From: Pseudomonas citrullilanati
Lineage (GTDB): Bacteria; Pseudomonadota; Gammaproteobacteria; Pseudomonadales; Pseudomonadaceae
NCBI RefSeq assembly: GCF_030580855.1
Contig: NZ_JAUQOP010000002.1
Span: 186,001 to 250,000, forward strand
Reading direction: 5' to 3'
Length of the DNA stretch: 64,000 nucleotides
Part shown: piece after piece, positions 1 through 9,811 of the stretch
Position numbering within the stretch: position 1 is the stretch's first letter
How the letters are laid out: the number at the start of each line of letters is the position of its first letter
Notes under the pieces: model-generated
Database searches by the model: none
Seen by the model: only the letters and a program-made list of their open reading frames with translations
Told to the model about the DNA's origin: nothing
Position numbers and translations under genes: made by a program

Positions 1-1200
1 AACGACAACCATGAAACCGGCAGTGAAGACCTGCGCGAAACGGGCACCGGCCTGAAGTTCGACTACAAGTCCGGCTTCACCCAGGGTGTCGTCGGTTTCG
101 GTATCGATGCCCAGGCATTGGTGGGTATTCGTCTGGACGGCGGGAAGGGCCGTAACGCCGGTTCCTACATGCCAGCCGATACCGATGGCGCGGCGGTACA
201 CGACTGGAGCCGTCTGTCCGGCAACGTGAAGGCACTTTTCTCCAAGACCGAAGCTCACCTCGGTGGTGCCCTGGCGCCTAACCTGCCGATCCTGGTTGCC
301 AACGACAGTCGCCTGCTGCCGCAGACCTTTGAAGGTGGCACCATCACCTCCAAGGAAATCGACAACGTCACGTTCAACGCAGGCCAGCTGGAACACGCCA
401 CCGGCCGCGCCTCGAGCAACAGCACCGGCCTGGCCATCGCCGGCGGTACCCAGGACAGCAACCAGTTCCGCTACGGCGGCGCAGACTGGAAGGTCACCAA
501 GGACCTGACCCTGCAGTACTACTACGCCAACCTGCAGGACTACTACAAGCAGCACTTCCTGGGCGCGGTACACGTCTTCCCGATCAGCGAAGGCCAGTCG
601 TTCAAGACCGACCTGCGTTATTTCGACAGCAGCTCGGATGGCCGTAACGGCGATGTCGGCTACCGTTTCAACAACAACAGTGGCTATGCCAAGCACCCGG
701 GCGAGGTCGATAACAAGACCTGGAGCGCCATGTTCACGTACACCCTCGGTGGCAGTGCGTTCTTGCTGGGTCACCAACAGGTCGGCGACGACGGTGGCTT
801 CGTCTACCTGAACCAGGGCAACGTGGTCAACGGCAACAATCGTCCCGAAGGCGCTGGCGGCTCCAGCTTCTATCTGTTCACCGACAGTATGATCAACGGC
901 TTTGTCCGTGCCGGTGAAAACACCACCTTCGGTCAGTACTCCTATGACTTCGCTTCCATGGGCGTTCCAGGCCTGAAAGCCTCGGTCGCTTACCTGCGTG
1001 GCGATGACGTCAAGACCGCCAACGGTGCAAGCGATTACTCCGAGTGGGAACGCGACATGCGTGTGGATTACGTCATCCAGCAAGGCGCGTTGAAAGGCTT
1101 CGGTACCACCCTGCGTCAGGGTACTTACCGCAGCAGCGGTGCCGGCGACAGCCAGGATCAGACCCGTCTGATCTTCAACTACACTTACAACTTCATGTAA
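1..1200 (+). CDS. OprD-family outer-membrane porin, 3' part
   Basis: Outer-membrane porin of the OprD/OccD-OccK family, which takes up small substrates such as basic amino acids or carboxylates. The reading frame is open from base 1, so the N-terminus and signal peptide lie outside the window and about 399 residues are visible. Alternating beta-strand segments rich in Tyr, Asp, Gly and Asn run throughout, and the chain ends in the aromatic outer-membrane signature NYTYNFM with a terminal F-M, typical of OprD proteins. A terminator follows at once. The substrate cannot be inferred from this part. Its position upstream of lsfA/ssu could hint at sulfonate or sulfate-ester uptake, but this is only inference. 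Confidence 0.85.
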   Translation, partial: NDNHETGSEDLRETGTGLKFDYKSGFTQGVVGFGIDAQALVGIRLDGGKGRNAGSYMPADTDGAAVHDWSRLSGNVKALFSKTEAHLGGALAPNLPILVANDSRLLPQTFEGGTITSKEIDNVTFNAGQLEHATGRASSNSTGLAIAGGTQDSNQFRYGGADWKVTKDLTLQYYYANLQDYYKQHFLGAVHVFPISEGQSFKTDLRYFDSSSDGRNGDVGYRFNNNSGYAKHPGEVDNKTWSAMFTYTLGGSAFLLGHQQVGDDGGFVYLNQGNVVNGNNRPEGAGGSSFYLFTDSMINGFVRAGENTTFGQYSYDFASMGVPGLKASVAYLRGDDVKTANGASDYSEWERDMRVDYVIQQGALKGFGTTLRQGTYRSSGAGDSQDQTRLIFNYTYNFM

Positions 1201-1220
1201 GACGTAGCGAAGAAAAAAAA

Positions 1221-1253
1221 GCCCCGCCCGGCATGTGCCTGGCGGGGCTTTTG
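1221..1253 (+). terminator. Rho-independent terminator after the porin gene
   Basis: An 8-bp GC stem (GCCCCGCC at 1221-1228 pairing with GGCGGGGC at 1241-1248) is preceded by an A8 run and followed by TTTT. It lies 20 bases after the porin stop codon. Confidence 0.9.
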
Positions 1254-1369
1254 CGTTTTCGAGTCAGGCCCACCCCTGTAGCCCTCCTCGAAACCTCTCC
1301 TCTTTACAGCCACTCGAGGCCTTCTCGAAACCTCGTGAAAGAGAGTGGGCCCATAGGCGCTCCAGTGCC

Positions 1370-1486
1370 AGTGAACAGTTTTTTATATTCAGAAAAAGTC
1401 TAGCCAAAGCAATATTCATTCTTTTTAAAACGGTCCGAACCGAGGCACAGTCAGGCTCCACAAGAATTTCATCCAGGAGCCTTACC
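1370..1486 (+). promoter_or_regulatory. AT-rich upstream region of lsfA
   Basis: This is a locally AT-rich stretch in a GC-rich context (for example TTTTTTATATTCAG near 1379 and CAATATTCATTC near 1410) directly upstream of lsfA. The same TATTCA words occur in the AT-rich region before ssuE. In Pseudomonas and enteric bacteria the sulfate-starvation genes are activated by the LysR proteins CysB or Cbl at AT-rich sites. A CysB-type control region is inferred and no exact site is claimed. Confidence 0.4.
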
Positions 1487-2125
1487 ATGAGCCTCAGACT
1501 GGGCGACATTGCCCCCGATTTCGAACAGGATTCCAGCGCCGGCAAGATCCGCTTCCACGAGTGGCTCGGCGACAGCTGGGGCGTGCTGTTTTCCCACCCG
1601 GCGGACTTCACGCCGGTGTGCACCACCGAGCTGGGCCTGACCGCCAAGCTCAAGGATGAATTTGCCAAGCGCGGCGTCAAGGCCATCGCCCTGTCGGTGG
1701 ACCCGGTGGATTCCCACCACAAGTGGATCGACGACATCAACGAAACCCAGAACGCCGTGGTCAACTTCCCCATCCTGGCCGATGCCGACCGCAAGGTCTC
1801 CGACCTGTACGACCTGATCCATCCCAACGCCAGCGATACCTTGACCGTGCGTTCGCTGTTCGTGATCGACCCGAACAAGAAGATTCGCCTGACCATCACC
1901 TACCCGGCGAGCACCGGTCGCAATTTCAACGAGATCCTGCGGGTGATCGATTCCCTGCAATTGACCGACAACTACAAGGTCGCCACGCCGGCCAACTGGC
2001 AGGACGGCGATGAGGTGGTGATCGTGCCGTCCCTGAAGGACGAGGAAGAACTCAAGCAGCGCTTCCCCAAGGGCTACCGCGCGGTGAAGCCGTACCTGCG
2101 CCTGACCCCGCAGCCCAATCGCTGA
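1487..2125 (+). CDS. lsfA: 1-Cys peroxiredoxin LsfA (Prx6 family)
   Basis: Cytoplasmic peroxidase that reduces H2O2 and organic peroxides through one peroxidatic cysteine. The 212-aa product has the Prx6 active-site motif P-x-x-F-T-P-V-C-T-T-E with C45 as catalytic residue, and the long C-terminal domain typical of 1-Cys enzymes. The start was chosen at 1487 because CCAGGAGC lies just upstream and family members begin MSLRLGD. In Pseudomonas, LsfA is a sulfate-starvation-induced protein encoded next to the ssu genes, as here. It probably protects cells whose thiol pools are low and which run the flavin-dependent, peroxide-generating SsuE/SsuD reaction. Confidence 0.93.
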   Translation: MSLRLGDIAPDFEQDSSAGKIRFHEWLGDSWGVLFSHPADFTPVCTTELGLTAKLKDEFAKRGVKAIALSVDPVDSHHKWIDDINETQNAVVNFPILADADRKVSDLYDLIHPNASDTLTVRSLFVIDPNKKIRLTITYPASTGRNFNEILRVIDSLQLTDNYKVATPANWQDGDEVVIVPSLKDEEELKQRFPKGYRAVKPYLRLTPQPNR

Positions 2126-2152
2126 CGCAAAACCTAATGGGGAGTGAGATTG

Positions 2153-2242
2153 TGTGGGAGCGAGCTTGCTCGCGATGGCGGAGTGTCAGTCGACATCGCC
2201 GGTGGCAGATCCGCCGATATCGCGAGCAAGCTCGCTCCCACA
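2153..2242. repeat. REP doublet (GTGGGAGC type)
   Basis: Two oppositely oriented REP units with ends TGTGGGAGCGAGCTTGCTCG and its reverse complement are separated by a short spacer. Together they form a long imperfect palindrome between lsfA and ssuE. The same unit recurs at 19013, 19149, 54110 and 62510. Confidence 0.9.
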
Positions 2243-2299
2243 GTGGAAATGAGGTGCGACAGGGGATTGTGGCGGTTTCGACGGCCTTTTTTTATGCCT

Positions 2300-2441
2300 G
2301 CGGAAACCAATTCATATTCATATAAAGAATAACCAAATGAATAAATATGATTTAAAGATATATGAATCCCCTGTTATGGTTTGCCCCATACAGCGAGATC
2401 GCCCACCGCGAATCGCACGTGACAGTTAAGGAATGGCAGGC
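2300..2441 (+). promoter_or_regulatory. ssuE promoter: AT-rich promoter region of the ssu operon
   Basis: Bases 2300-2370 are strikingly AT-rich, with repeated ATATTCAT/ATGAATA words on both strands, in an otherwise GC-rich region. They sit 70-140 bases before ssuE. This is the position expected for CysB/Cbl-type activation of sulfonate genes. No single -10/-35 pair is assigned. Confidence 0.45.
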
Positions 2442-3035
2442 ATGTTGGTCGTCTCACTCGGTGGCAGCCCCAGCCAGCGCTCGCGCTCCGGGGTGTTGCT
2501 GGAACGCTCGCAACGTTGGTTGCAGCAGCAAGGTGTGGAAGTGGTGAGTTACCAGGTGCGCGATTTTCCCGCCGAAGACTTGCTCCATGCCCGTTTCGAC
2601 AGCCCGAAGGTGGTCGACCTGCTCCAGCAGATCGACAACGCCGATGGCCTGTTGATCGCAACACCCGTGTATAAGGCGTCTTTTTCCGGTGCGCTGAAGA
2701 CCGTGCTGGACCTGTTGCCGGAGCGGGCCCTGAACCACAAGGTCGTGTTGCCCATGGCAACCGGCGGCAGCATCGCCCACATGCTGGCGGTGGACTACGC
2801 CCTCAAGCCGGTGTTGTCGGCCCTCAAGGCCCAGGAAATGCTCCAGGGGATCTTTGCCGAAGACAGCCAGATCGCCTACGGCGAAGGCACTGCCCAGGCG
2901 CAATTGGCGCCGGCCCTGCAACAACGCCTGGACGAGGCGCTGGAACAGTTTTTCAGCGCCATGGCCCGTCGGCCCCGGCCGTTGGACCCCCACGTCTTGA
3001 ATGAACGTCTGTTGAGTGCTCGCTGGAGCATTTGA
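2442..3035 (+). CDS. ssuE: NADPH-dependent FMN reductase SsuE
   Basis: Supplies reduced FMN to the alkanesulfonate monooxygenase SsuD so that the cell can take sulfur from sulfonates. The 197-aa flavodoxin-fold protein starts with the FMN phosphate-binding loop [12 protein letters not shown] and carries the [10 protein letters not shown] segment of SsuE-type NAD(P)H-flavin reductases. The start at 2442 gives the usual N-terminus MLVVSLGG and has AAGGA nine bases upstream. An in-frame ATG at 2433 is less well spaced. It is the first gene of a compact ssuEADCBF operon. Confidence 0.95.
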   Translation: MLVVSLGGSPSQRSRSGVLLERSQRWLQQQGVEVVSYQVRDFPAEDLLHARFDSPKVVDLLQQIDNADGLLIATPVYKASFSGALKTVLDLLPERALNHKVVLPMATGGSIAHMLAVDYALKPVLSALKAQEMLQGIFAEDSQIAYGEGTAQAQLAPALQQRLDEALEQFFSAMARRPRPLDPHVLNERLLSARWSI

Positions 3036-3125
3036 CCCCCGAACACCCTGTTTCAACTCACCTTACTCAGCCGCCAACGGCCCAGCAGGTGCAGCCACAA
3101 CCCCATAGCAAAAAGGAGAGGCGCC

Positions 3126-4091
3126 ATGCGCACTGTCATTTTGCGTCGCGGGCTGGTCGCTCTGTTTGCTGCGGCTGTGTCCTTCGGCGTCATTACCCAG
3201 GTCCAAGCCGAGACCTTGCGGATCGGTTATCAGAAATACGGCACCCTGGTCCTGCTCAAGGCCAAGGGCACCTTGGAAAAGCGCCTCGCCGCCCAAGGCG
3301 TGGACGTGCAATGGACCGAGTTTCCCGGCGGGCCGCAACTGCTCGAGGGCCTGAACGTCGGCTCCATCGATTTCGGTGTGACTGGCGAAACCCCGCCGGT
3401 GTTTGCCCAGGCCGCCGGCGCCGACTTGCTCTACGTCGCCTATGAACCACCCGCGCCCACCAGCGAAGCGATCCTGGTGCCCAAGGGCTCGCCGATCCAG
3501 TCGGTGCAAGACCTCAAGGGCAAGAAAGTCGCGCTGAACAAAGGCTCCAATGTCCATTACCTGCTGGTGCGGGCCCTGGAAGATGCGGGCCTGAAATACA
3601 CCGACATCCAGACCGTTTTCCTGCCACCGGCCGATGCCCGCGCCGCTTTCGAGCGCGGTAGCGTCGACGCCTGGGTGATCTGGGACCCGTACCAGGCCGC
3701 TGCCGAACAACAGTTGCAGGCACGGACTCTGCGCGACGGCCAGGGGATCGTCGACAACCATCAGTTCTACCTGGCCACCAAGCCCTATGCGCAGAAGCAT
3801 CCCCAGGTCATCACCGCCTTGGTGGAAGAAGTGCGTGCCGTGGGGGAATGGTCCAAGGCCAATCCCGAGGACGTGACCAAACAAGTGTCGCCGCTGCTCG
3901 GCCTGCCTGAACCGATCACCCTCACTTCGATGAAGCGCCAGGGCTTCGGGGCCTTGTTCCTTACCCCGGACGTGGTCGCGGCGCAGCAGAAAATCGCCGA
4001 CAGCTTCTACCAGCTCAAGCTGATACCCAAGCCCTTGAGCATCAAGGACGTGATCTGGACGCCGCCGGCGGCCGTTGCGAACGCGCAGTAA
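3126..4091 (+). CDS. ssuA: Sulfonate ABC transporter substrate-binding protein SsuA
   Basis: Periplasmic binding protein of the aliphatic sulfonate importer SsuABC. It is 321 aa, with a Sec signal peptide (RR at residues 8-9, hydrophobic core, AxA-type end VQA before ETLRIGYQ). The mature part has the NitT/TauT/SsuA fold, including the segments [20 protein letters not shown] and [11 protein letters not shown]. An AAAAAGGAG ribosome site precedes the start. It follows ssuE by 90 bases and precedes ssuD, the gene order found in P. putida and P. aeruginosa. Confidence 0.95.
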   Translation: MRTVILRRGLVALFAAAVSFGVITQVQAETLRIGYQKYGTLVLLKAKGTLEKRLAAQGVDVQWTEFPGGPQLLEGLNVGSIDFGVTGETPPVFAQAAGADLLYVAYEPPAPTSEAILVPKGSPIQSVQDLKGKKVALNKGSNVHYLLVRALEDAGLKYTDIQTVFLPPADARAAFERGSVDAWVIWDPYQAAAEQQLQARTLRDGQGIVDNHQFYLATKPYAQKHPQVITALVEEVRAVGEWSKANPEDVTKQVSPLLGLPEPITLTSMKRQGFGALFLTPDVVAAQQKIADSFYQLKLIPKPLSIKDVIWTPPAAVANAQ

Positions 4092-4117
4092 TCCGACCCC
4101 CTTTAGGAGACCACTCC

Positions 4118-5266
4118 ATGAGCCTCAATATTTTCTGGTTCCTGCCCACCCACGGCGACGGCCATTACCTTGGCACCGCCGAAGGCGCCCGCGCCGTCGA
4201 CCACGGCTACCTGCAACAAATCGCCCAGGCTGCCGACCGCTTGGGTTTCGGCGGCGTGCTGATTCCCACCGGGCGCTCCTGCGAAGACTCCTGGCTGGTG
4301 GCGGCGTCGCTGATCCCCGTGACCCAGCGCCTGAAGTTCCTCGTCGCCCTGCGCCCCGGGATCATTTCCCCGACGGTGGCGGCGCGCCAGGCGGCGACCC
4401 TCGATCGGTTGTCCGGCGGGCGCGCGCTGTTCAACCTGGTAACCGGCGGCGACCCCGACGAACTGGCCGGTGACGGCCTGTTCCTCGACCATGAGGCGCG
4501 CTACCAGGCCTCGGTGGAATTCACCCGCATCTGGCGCCGGGTGCTGGAAGGCGAGACGGTGGATTACGACGGCGAACACATCAGCGTGAAGGGCGCCAAG
4601 TTGCTCTATCCTCCGATCCAGCAACCACGGCCGCCGCTGTATTTCGGCGGTTCCTCGGAAGCGGCCCAGGACCTCGCCGCCGAACAGGTGGAAATGGTGT
4701 TGACCTGGGGCGAGCCGCCCGCCGCCGTCGCAGAGAAAATCGAACAAGTCCGGGCCAAGGCCGCCAAGCTCGGGCGCACCGTGCGCTTCGGCATCCGCTT
4801 GCACGTGATCGTGCGCGAAACCAATGCCGAGGCCTGGCAAGCCGCCAACCGGCTGATTTCCCACCTCGACGACGAAACCATCGCCCGTGCCCAGGCGTCC
4901 CTGGCGCGCTTCGACTCGGTGGGCCAGCAACGCATGGCTGCCTTGCACGGTGGTAGCCGCGACAAGCTGGAAGTCAGCCCCAACCTCTGGGCCGGGGTCG
5001 GCCTGGTTCGCGGCGGTGCCGGCACGGCGCTGGTGGGGGACGGGCCGACGGTCGCCGCGCGGGTCAAGGAATACGCCGAGCTGGGCATCGACACCTTCAT
5101 CTTCTCGGGTTATCCACACCTCGAAGAGTCCTATCGGGTGGCGGAATTGTTGTTCCCGCACCTAGACGTGGAGCGCCCGGAACTGCCGAAGAGCCAGGGT
5201 TATGTGAGCCCGTTCGGGGAAATGGTCGCCAACGACATTCTTCCCAAAGCCGCCGCGCAGAGCTGA
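4118..5266 (+). CDS. ssuD: FMNH2-dependent alkanesulfonate monooxygenase SsuD
   Basis: Bacterial-luciferase-family flavin monooxygenase that cleaves the C-S bond of C2-C10 alkanesulfonates to sulfite and aldehyde, using FMNH2 from SsuE and O2. The 382-aa length fits SsuD. Recognisable family segments are the N-terminal [15 protein letters not shown], the GRSCEDSW stretch, the [15 protein letters not shown] loop and [11 protein letters not shown] near the C-terminus. TTTAGGAG lies before the ATG. It is cytoplasmic and the third gene of the ssu operon. Confidence 0.96.
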   Translation: MSLNIFWFLPTHGDGHYLGTAEGARAVDHGYLQQIAQAADRLGFGGVLIPTGRSCEDSWLVAASLIPVTQRLKFLVALRPGIISPTVAARQAATLDRLSGGRALFNLVTGGDPDELAGDGLFLDHEARYQASVEFTRIWRRVLEGETVDYDGEHISVKGAKLLYPPIQQPRPPLYFGGSSEAAQDLAAEQVEMVLTWGEPPAAVAEKIEQVRAKAAKLGRTVRFGIRLHVIVRETNAEAWQAANRLISHLDDETIARAQASLARFDSVGQQRMAALHGGSRDKLEVSPNLWAGVGLVRGGAGTALVGDGPTVAARVKEYAELGIDTFIFSGYPHLEESYRVAELLFPHLDVERPELPKSQGYVSPFGEMVANDILPKAAAQS

Positions 5267-5273
5267 GGCGGCC

Positions 5274-6056
5274 ATGAAAAAACTTATCCACAACCTGGCG
5301 CCGTGGGCGGTGCCGCTGCTCTTGCTGGCGGTCTGGCAGTTGTCGGTGTCGGCAGGCTGGCTGTCCACGCGCATCCTGCCGGCACCGGTGGCGGTGGTCG
5401 AGGCCGGGGTAAACCTGGTGCGCAGCGGCGAAATCTGGACGCACCTGGCGATCAGCGGCTGGCGGGCTGCGGTCGGCTTCGCGATCGGCGGTGGCATCGG
5501 CCTGATTCTGGGCTTCATCACCGGTTTGTCGAAATGGGGCGAGCGCTTGCTGGACAGCTCGGTGCAAATGGTCCGCAACGTGCCGCACCTGGCGTTGATT
5601 CCGCTGGTGATCCTGTGGTTCGGCATCGACGAGTCGGCGAAGATTTTCCTGGTGGCGCTGGGCACGCTGTTCCCCATCTACCTCAACACCTACCACGGCA
5701 TCCGCAACGTCGACCCGGCCCTGGTGGAGATGTCTCGCAGCTACGGCTTGTCGGGCTTCAGCCTGTTTCGCCAGGTGATCCTGCCGGGCGCCTTGCCTTC
5801 GATCCTGGTGGGCGTGCGTTTTGCCCTGGGTTTCATGTGGCTGACGCTGATCGTGGCGGAAACCATCTCGGCCAGTTCCGGCATCGGCTACCTGGCGATG
5901 AACGCCCGGGAGTTCCTGCAGACCGACGTGGTGGTGCTGGCGATCCTTCTGTACGCCGTGCTGGGTAAATTGGCCGACCTCGCCGCCCGCGGGCTTGAAC
6001 GGGTCTGGTTGCGTTGGCACCCGGCGTACCAGGTGAACAAGGGAGGTGTCGCATGA
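5274..6056 (+). CDS. ssuC: Sulfonate ABC transporter permease SsuC
   Basis: Inner-membrane permease of the sulfonate importer, 260 aa, with about six hydrophobic segments and the BPD_transp_1 EAA-like loop [20 protein letters not shown] (residues about 150-170) that contacts the ATPase SsuB. It starts seven bases after ssuD, and its stop overlaps the ssuB start (ATGA), so translation is coupled. Confidence 0.95.
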   Translation: MKKLIHNLAPWAVPLLLLAVWQLSVSAGWLSTRILPAPVAVVEAGVNLVRSGEIWTHLAISGWRAAVGFAIGGGIGLILGFITGLSKWGERLLDSSVQMVRNVPHLALIPLVILWFGIDESAKIFLVALGTLFPIYLNTYHGIRNVDPALVEMSRSYGLSGFSLFRQVILPGALPSILVGVRFALGFMWLTLIVAETISASSGIGYLAMNAREFLQTDVVVLAILLYAVLGKLADLAARGLERVWLRWHPAYQVNKGGVA

Positions 6057-6859
6057 CCGCCCAACAACCTCCGCGCCTACTGCGAGGCATCCCGCTGGCA
6101 GTGCGCAATTTGCAGAAGACCTTCGGCACGCGCCCGGTGCTGCGTGACATCGACCTGCACATCCCGGCCGGTCAATTCGTGGCGGTGGTCGGCCGCAGCG
6201 GCTGCGGCAAAAGTACCTTGCTGCGTTTGCTGGCCGGCCTCGATCAACCCACGGCCGGGCAATTGCTGGCCGGCTCGGCGCCGTTGGGTGCCGCGCAGCA
6301 GGACACGCGGCTGATGTTCCAGGAAGCGCGCTTGTTGCCGTGGAAAAAAATCATCGACAACGTCGGCCTCGGGCTCAAGGGCAATTGGCGGGCGCAGGCG
6401 TTGCAGGCGTTGGAAGCCGTCGGCCTGGCCGACCGCGCCAACGAGTGGCCGGCGGCGCTGTCCGGCGGCCAGAAACAGCGCGTGGCCCTGGCCCGGGCGC
6501 TGATCCATCAACCACGGTTGCTGCTGCTCGACGAACCCTTGGGCGCGCTGGACGCGTTGACCCGTATCGAGATGCAGCAACTGATCGAAAACCTCTGGCA
6601 GGCACACGGCTTCACCGTGTTGCTGGTGACCCACGACGTCAGCGAAGCGGTGGCCATCGCCGACCGGGTCATCCTGATCGAGGACGGCCAGGTCGGCCTC
6701 GACCTGCCCATCGACCTGCCACGTCCACGGGCTCGCGGCTCTCACCGGCTGGCGAGCCTGGAAACCGAAGTGCTCAACCGTGTGCTGTCCTTGCCCGGCC
6801 AACCGCCGGAACCCGAACCCGTTTCACCCTTGCCCACGCAGTTGCGTTGGGCACTCTAA
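6053..6859 (+). CDS. ssuB: Sulfonate ABC transporter ATP-binding protein SsuB
   Basis: ATPase of the SsuABC importer, 268 aa. Walker A is GRSGCGKST, the Q-loop region is [10 protein letters not shown], the signature is LSGGQKQR, Walker B is [12 protein letters not shown] and the switch histidine lies in VTHDVSEA. The start at 6053 overlaps the ssuC stop by four bases. A longer frame from 6014 would only read through ssuC sequence. The C-terminal tail is Pro-rich. Confidence 0.95.
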   Translation: MTAQQPPRLLRGIPLAVRNLQKTFGTRPVLRDIDLHIPAGQFVAVVGRSGCGKSTLLRLLAGLDQPTAGQLLAGSAPLGAAQQDTRLMFQEARLLPWKKIIDNVGLGLKGNWRAQALQALEAVGLADRANEWPAALSGGQKQRVALARALIHQPRLLLLDEPLGALDALTRIEMQQLIENLWQAHGFTVLLVTHDVSEAVAIADRVILIEDGQVGLDLPIDLPRPRARGSHRLASLETEVLNRVLSLPGQPPEPEPVSPLPTQLRWAL

Positions 6860-6884
6860 CTTCATCCCGAGAGGAATCGACACC

Positions 6885-7100
6885 ATGACTATCAAAGCGA
6901 TCAACGTACGCAACCAGTTCAAAGGCACCATCAAGGAAATCGTCGAAGGCGACGTACTCTCGGAAATCGACGTACAGACGGCTTCCGGCATCGTCACCTC
7001 GGTCATCACCACCCGCTCGGTGAAAGAGCTGGAGTTGGCGATCGGCAGCGAAGTGATCGCCTTCGTCAAATCCACCGAGGTGTCCATCGCCAAGTTGTGA
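6885..7100 (+). CDS. ssuF: Molybdopterin-binding (Mop) protein SsuF
   Basis: Small 71-aa TOBE/Mop-domain protein with the pattern NQFKGTIKEIVEGDVLSEIDV followed by VTSVITTRSVKEL and the end VIAFVKSTEVSIAKL, typical of molbindins. It is the last gene of the ssuEADCBF operon. In P. putida this gene is reported as needed for sulfonate or sulfate-ester use, though its exact role is unclear. The start at 6885 has GAGAGG upstream. A terminator follows. Confidence 0.92.
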   Translation: MTIKAINVRNQFKGTIKEIVEGDVLSEIDVQTASGIVTSVITTRSVKELELAIGSEVIAFVKSTEVSIAKL

Positions 7101-7118
7101 ATAATGAATGACCATAAG

Positions 7119-7148
7119 CCCCGGACGGCGCGAGCCCTCGGGGTTTTT
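7119..7148 (+). terminator. Rho-independent terminator of the ssu operon
   Basis: CCCCG at 7119-7123 pairs with CGGGG at 7139-7143. A TTTTT run follows. It lies 19 bases after the ssuF stop. Confidence 0.8.
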
Positions 7149-7234
7149 AGTTTGAACACGCTTTGGTGAGGCCAGGGCCTGCTGCGCAGCCCAGCGGGAG
7201 CAAGCTCCCTCGCCACGATGGGGCAGCTCTTGGG

Positions 7235-7870
7235 TCAGGGAGCTTCACGCTTGGGCAAATAAGGCGGCAGGTACAGGCCCAGGTAGGCATCGAACACCCG
7301 CATGCCTTCCTCGGCCATGCGTGGGGTGATCTGGTTGTGTTGTTGCACCGAGCGGGCGTAGACGCGGTCGCCCAGTTCCATGGCCAGGGCGAACACGTCG
7401 ACGTCGGTGGGCAGCGGTGGCAGCGCGAAATGGCGGTCGAACAGGGCATGCATCAGCGCGCCCAGTTCCAGGTCGTGCTGGCGGTCGGCCTGGGTGACTT
7501 CGGTCAGGCCGTGCTGGGCCAGGATCAACTGGCGGGCGGCGGCATCCTGGCCGTAGATCACGAGCATGCGCTGTTCCACCAGCCGTGACAGGTCGTGCCA
7601 GTGGTTCAGCGCGGCATGATCGATCGGCGCTTGCAGGCAGGCGCGGAAGGCGGCGTGGACATCGGCGGTCAGGGCTTCGAGCAGGGCCGGGACGCTGGCG
7701 AAGAAGTGATACACGGAGGAGGGTGGGATCCCGGCGCGTTCGGCGACGCTGTAGATCGACAGGCTGGCCACGCCTTCGGCGGCAAGCAGCGTGCGGGCGG
7801 CATCGAGAATGGTGTCGATCCGGGCCTGGCTGCGTGCGCGGGGTTTGCGTGGGGTGGCGATGCGCGTCAT
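7235..7870 (-). CDS. TetR-family transcriptional regulator
   Basis: A 211-aa repressor-type protein with an N-terminal basic arm (TPRKPRARSQARIDTILDAA), a TetR helix-turn-helix (residues about 25-60, including SIYSVAERAGIPPSSVYHFF) and a C-terminal ligand/dimer domain of unknown specificity. The ATG at 7870 was chosen because CAGGAG precedes it by eight bases. The upstream frame is an artefact of repeat DNA. It stands alone, convergent with ssuF and upstream of spuI. The target is unknown. It might control the neighbouring spu genes, but the sequence does not show this. Confidence 0.85.
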   Translation of the reverse strand: MTRIATPRKPRARSQARIDTILDAARTLLAAEGVASLSIYSVAERAGIPPSSVYHFFASVPALLEALTADVHAAFRACLQAPIDHAALNHWHDLSRLVEQRMLVIYGQDAAARQLILAQHGLTEVTQADRQHDLELGALMHALFDRHFALPPLPTDVDVFALAMELGDRVYARSVQQHNQITPRMAEEGMRVFDAYLGLYLPPYLPKREAP

Positions 7871-7951
7871 GAGTGGGCTCCTGCGGGGTGCGGGCATTGT
7901 ACGCAGAGCGGGCAGATGGTCCATAGCCCGGTCTTGTGGTGAGGATTTCCA

Positions 7952-8083
7952 GTGGCGAGGGGATTTATCCCCGTTGGGCTGCGTAGCAGCCCCATCCCGA
8001 CCGAATGGCGTCCAGCCTGGCACAACGAGGTGGTTGGTTTCAGGGGCGCTACGCACCCCAGCGGGGATAAATCCCCTCGCCAC
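7952..8083. repeat. Long inverted repeat, GTGGCGAGGGGATTTATCC family
   Basis: Two arms of about 42 bases begin and end with GTGGCGAGGGGATTTATCCC and its reverse complement. The spacer is about 45 bases. A near-identical element lies at 56237-56369. This is a second REP class distinct from the GTGGGAGC type. It is intergenic between the TetR gene and spuI. Confidence 0.85.
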
Positions 8084-8103
8084 AATGGTCAGTGAGCGCC
8101 CAT

Positions 8104-8135
8104 AAAAAACGCCGCAGCCCTGGAGGCCTGCGGCG
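8104..8135 (-). terminator. Terminator of spuI
   Basis: CGCCGCAG (8110-8117) pairs with CTGCGGCG (8128-8135). On the minus strand the stem is followed by T6 (A6 at 8104-8109), just after the spuI stop. Confidence 0.85.
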
Positions 8136-8156
8136 TCTTTCTTTACCGCAACCCGC

Positions 8157-9533
8157 TTACACGGTATGCAGGTACCAGTTGTACTCGAGGTCGGAGATGG
8201 AGTGTTCGAACTCCTCCAGCTCGCTCTCCTTGCAGGCCACGAAGATATCGATGTATTTCGGGTCGATGTACTTGGCCATGACTTCGCTGTCGTCCAGCTC
8301 GCGCAGGGCATCGCGCAGGTTGTTCGGCAGGCTTTGCTCGTTCTGCTCGTAGCTGTTGCCTTCGACCGGCGCTCCGGGTTCGATCTTGTTGACCAGGCCA
8401 TGGTGCACGCCCGCCAGCACGGACGCCATCAGCAGGTACGGGTTGGCGTCGGCGCCAGCCACGCGGTGTTCCAGGCGCACGGCATCGGCGGAGCCGGTGG
8501 GGACGCGCAAGGCCACGGTGCGGTTGTCCAGGCCCCAGGTCGGCGAGTTCGGCACATAGAATTGCGCGCCGAAACGACGGTAGGAGTTCACGTTCGGGCA
8601 GAGGAACGCCATCTGCGCGGGCAGGGTCTCGAGCACACCGCCGATCGCGTGACGCAGCGCGGCGTTCTGCTCGGGATCCTCGCTGGCAAAGATGTTCTTG
8701 CCGTCTTTGTCCAGGACCGAAATGTGTACGTGCAGACCATTGCCCGCCTGGCCCGGATACGGCTTGGCCATGAAGGTGGTGTCCATTTCATGGTCGTAGG
8801 CGATGTTCTTGATCAGGCGCTTGAGCAGGACCGCGTAGTCGCAGGCCTTGATCGGGTCGGCGACGTGGTGCAGGTTCACCTCGAACTGCGCCGGGGCACT
8901 TTCCTTGACGATGGCGTCGGCGGGGATGCCTTGCTCCTTGGCACCTTCGAGGATGTCCTGGAGGCAATCGACGTATTCGTCGAGGTCGTCGATCAGGTAG
9001 ACCTGGGTCGAGTGCGGGCGCTTGCCGGAGATCGGCGAGCGGGGCGGTTGCGGGCGTCCATTCACGTTCTCCTGGTCGATCAGGTAGAACTCCAGCTCGA
9101 ATGCGGCGCAGATGGTCAGGCCCAGCTCGTCGAACTTGGTCACGACCTGGCGCAGGACTTCGCGAGGGTCGGCGAAGAACGGCTCGCCTTCGAGTTCATG
9201 CATGGTCATCAGCAGTTGCGCGGTTGGGCGCTTCTGCCAGGGTTCGTTGGAGAGGGTGCCAGGGATGGGATAGCAGATGCGGTCGGCATCGCCGATGTCC
9301 AGGCCCAGGCCGGTGCTTTCCACCGTAGAGCCATTGATATCCAGGGCAAACAGGGAGGCCGGCAGGTTGATGCCTTTCTCGTAAACCTTGTGGAGGCTGG
9401 TGCGTTCGATGCGCTTGCCGCGCACCACACCATTCATATCCGCAATCAGAAGGTCAACGTACAGAACCTCAGGATGTTCCTTAAGGAACGCGTTCGCTTC
9501 GTTAAGCTGAACGGCACGCGGGGGTACCGACAT
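8157..9533 (-). CDS. spuI: Gamma-glutamylpolyamine synthetase SpuI (glutamine synthetase family)
   Basis: ATP-dependent ligase that attaches glutamate to polyamines, the first step of the gamma-glutamylation route. It is 458 aa. Glutamine-synthetase-fold segments include AFELEFYLID, the ATP/metal region FMAKPYPGQAGNGLHVHIS and the Arg-rich NSYRRFGAQFYVPNSPTWG. The protein starts MSVPPRAVQLNEANAFLKEHPE, as in P. aeruginosa SpuI (PA0296), and is divergent from spuA as in that species. It is about 39% identical by eye to SpuB downstream (rough impression only), so the two synthetases are paralogues with probably different polyamine preference. Confidence 0.88.
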   Translation of the reverse strand: MSVPPRAVQLNEANAFLKEHPEVLYVDLLIADMNGVVRGKRIERTSLHKVYEKGINLPASLFALDINGSTVESTGLGLDIGDADRICYPIPGTLSNEPWQKRPTAQLLMTMHELEGEPFFADPREVLRQVVTKFDELGLTICAAFELEFYLIDQENVNGRPQPPRSPISGKRPHSTQVYLIDDLDEYVDCLQDILEGAKEQGIPADAIVKESAPAQFEVNLHHVADPIKACDYAVLLKRLIKNIAYDHEMDTTFMAKPYPGQAGNGLHVHISVLDKDGKNIFASEDPEQNAALRHAIGGVLETLPAQMAFLCPNVNSYRRFGAQFYVPNSPTWGLDNRTVALRVPTGSADAVRLEHRVAGADANPYLLMASVLAGVHHGLVNKIEPGAPVEGNSYEQNEQSLPNNLRDALRELDDSEVMAKYIDPKYIDIFVACKESELEEFEHSISDLEYNWYLHTV

Positions 9534-9811
9534 GATGCAACACCTTTGTTGTTAAAAATATCAATCATTGATCTCTTCGAAAGCCAGTCAACCCGAACGG
9601 CATGCCGAAGTCAAGCAGGGCCTTTTTTGCCCTAAAAAAGCACTCGTGGGGCTTTTTTGAGGCAATTTAGGGCGTTTTTTTCCCTTTGAAGGTCTTGGCG
9701 CCCGCGGGCTTGAGCGGGCCGTGTTGTATTTTTTACGGGGGTGTTGTGTAAAAAAATGAACAAGGCTAAGCTCGATTCAAACCCATAACAGCAATAATAC
9801 CGGGGTGCTTC
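9534..9811. promoter_or_regulatory. Divergent spuI/spuA control region
   Basis: This 278-base region lies between the divergent spuI and spuA genes. It holds several T/A runs (TTTTTT near 9651 and 9674, A7 near 9751) and must carry both promoters. I see no operator that I can name. Polyamine-responsive control is known for this locus in P. aeruginosa. Confidence 0.5.

Noticed and set aside
2137-2332. Short frames inside the REP doublet after lsfA
   Set aside because: They translate the repeat itself and have no start signals.
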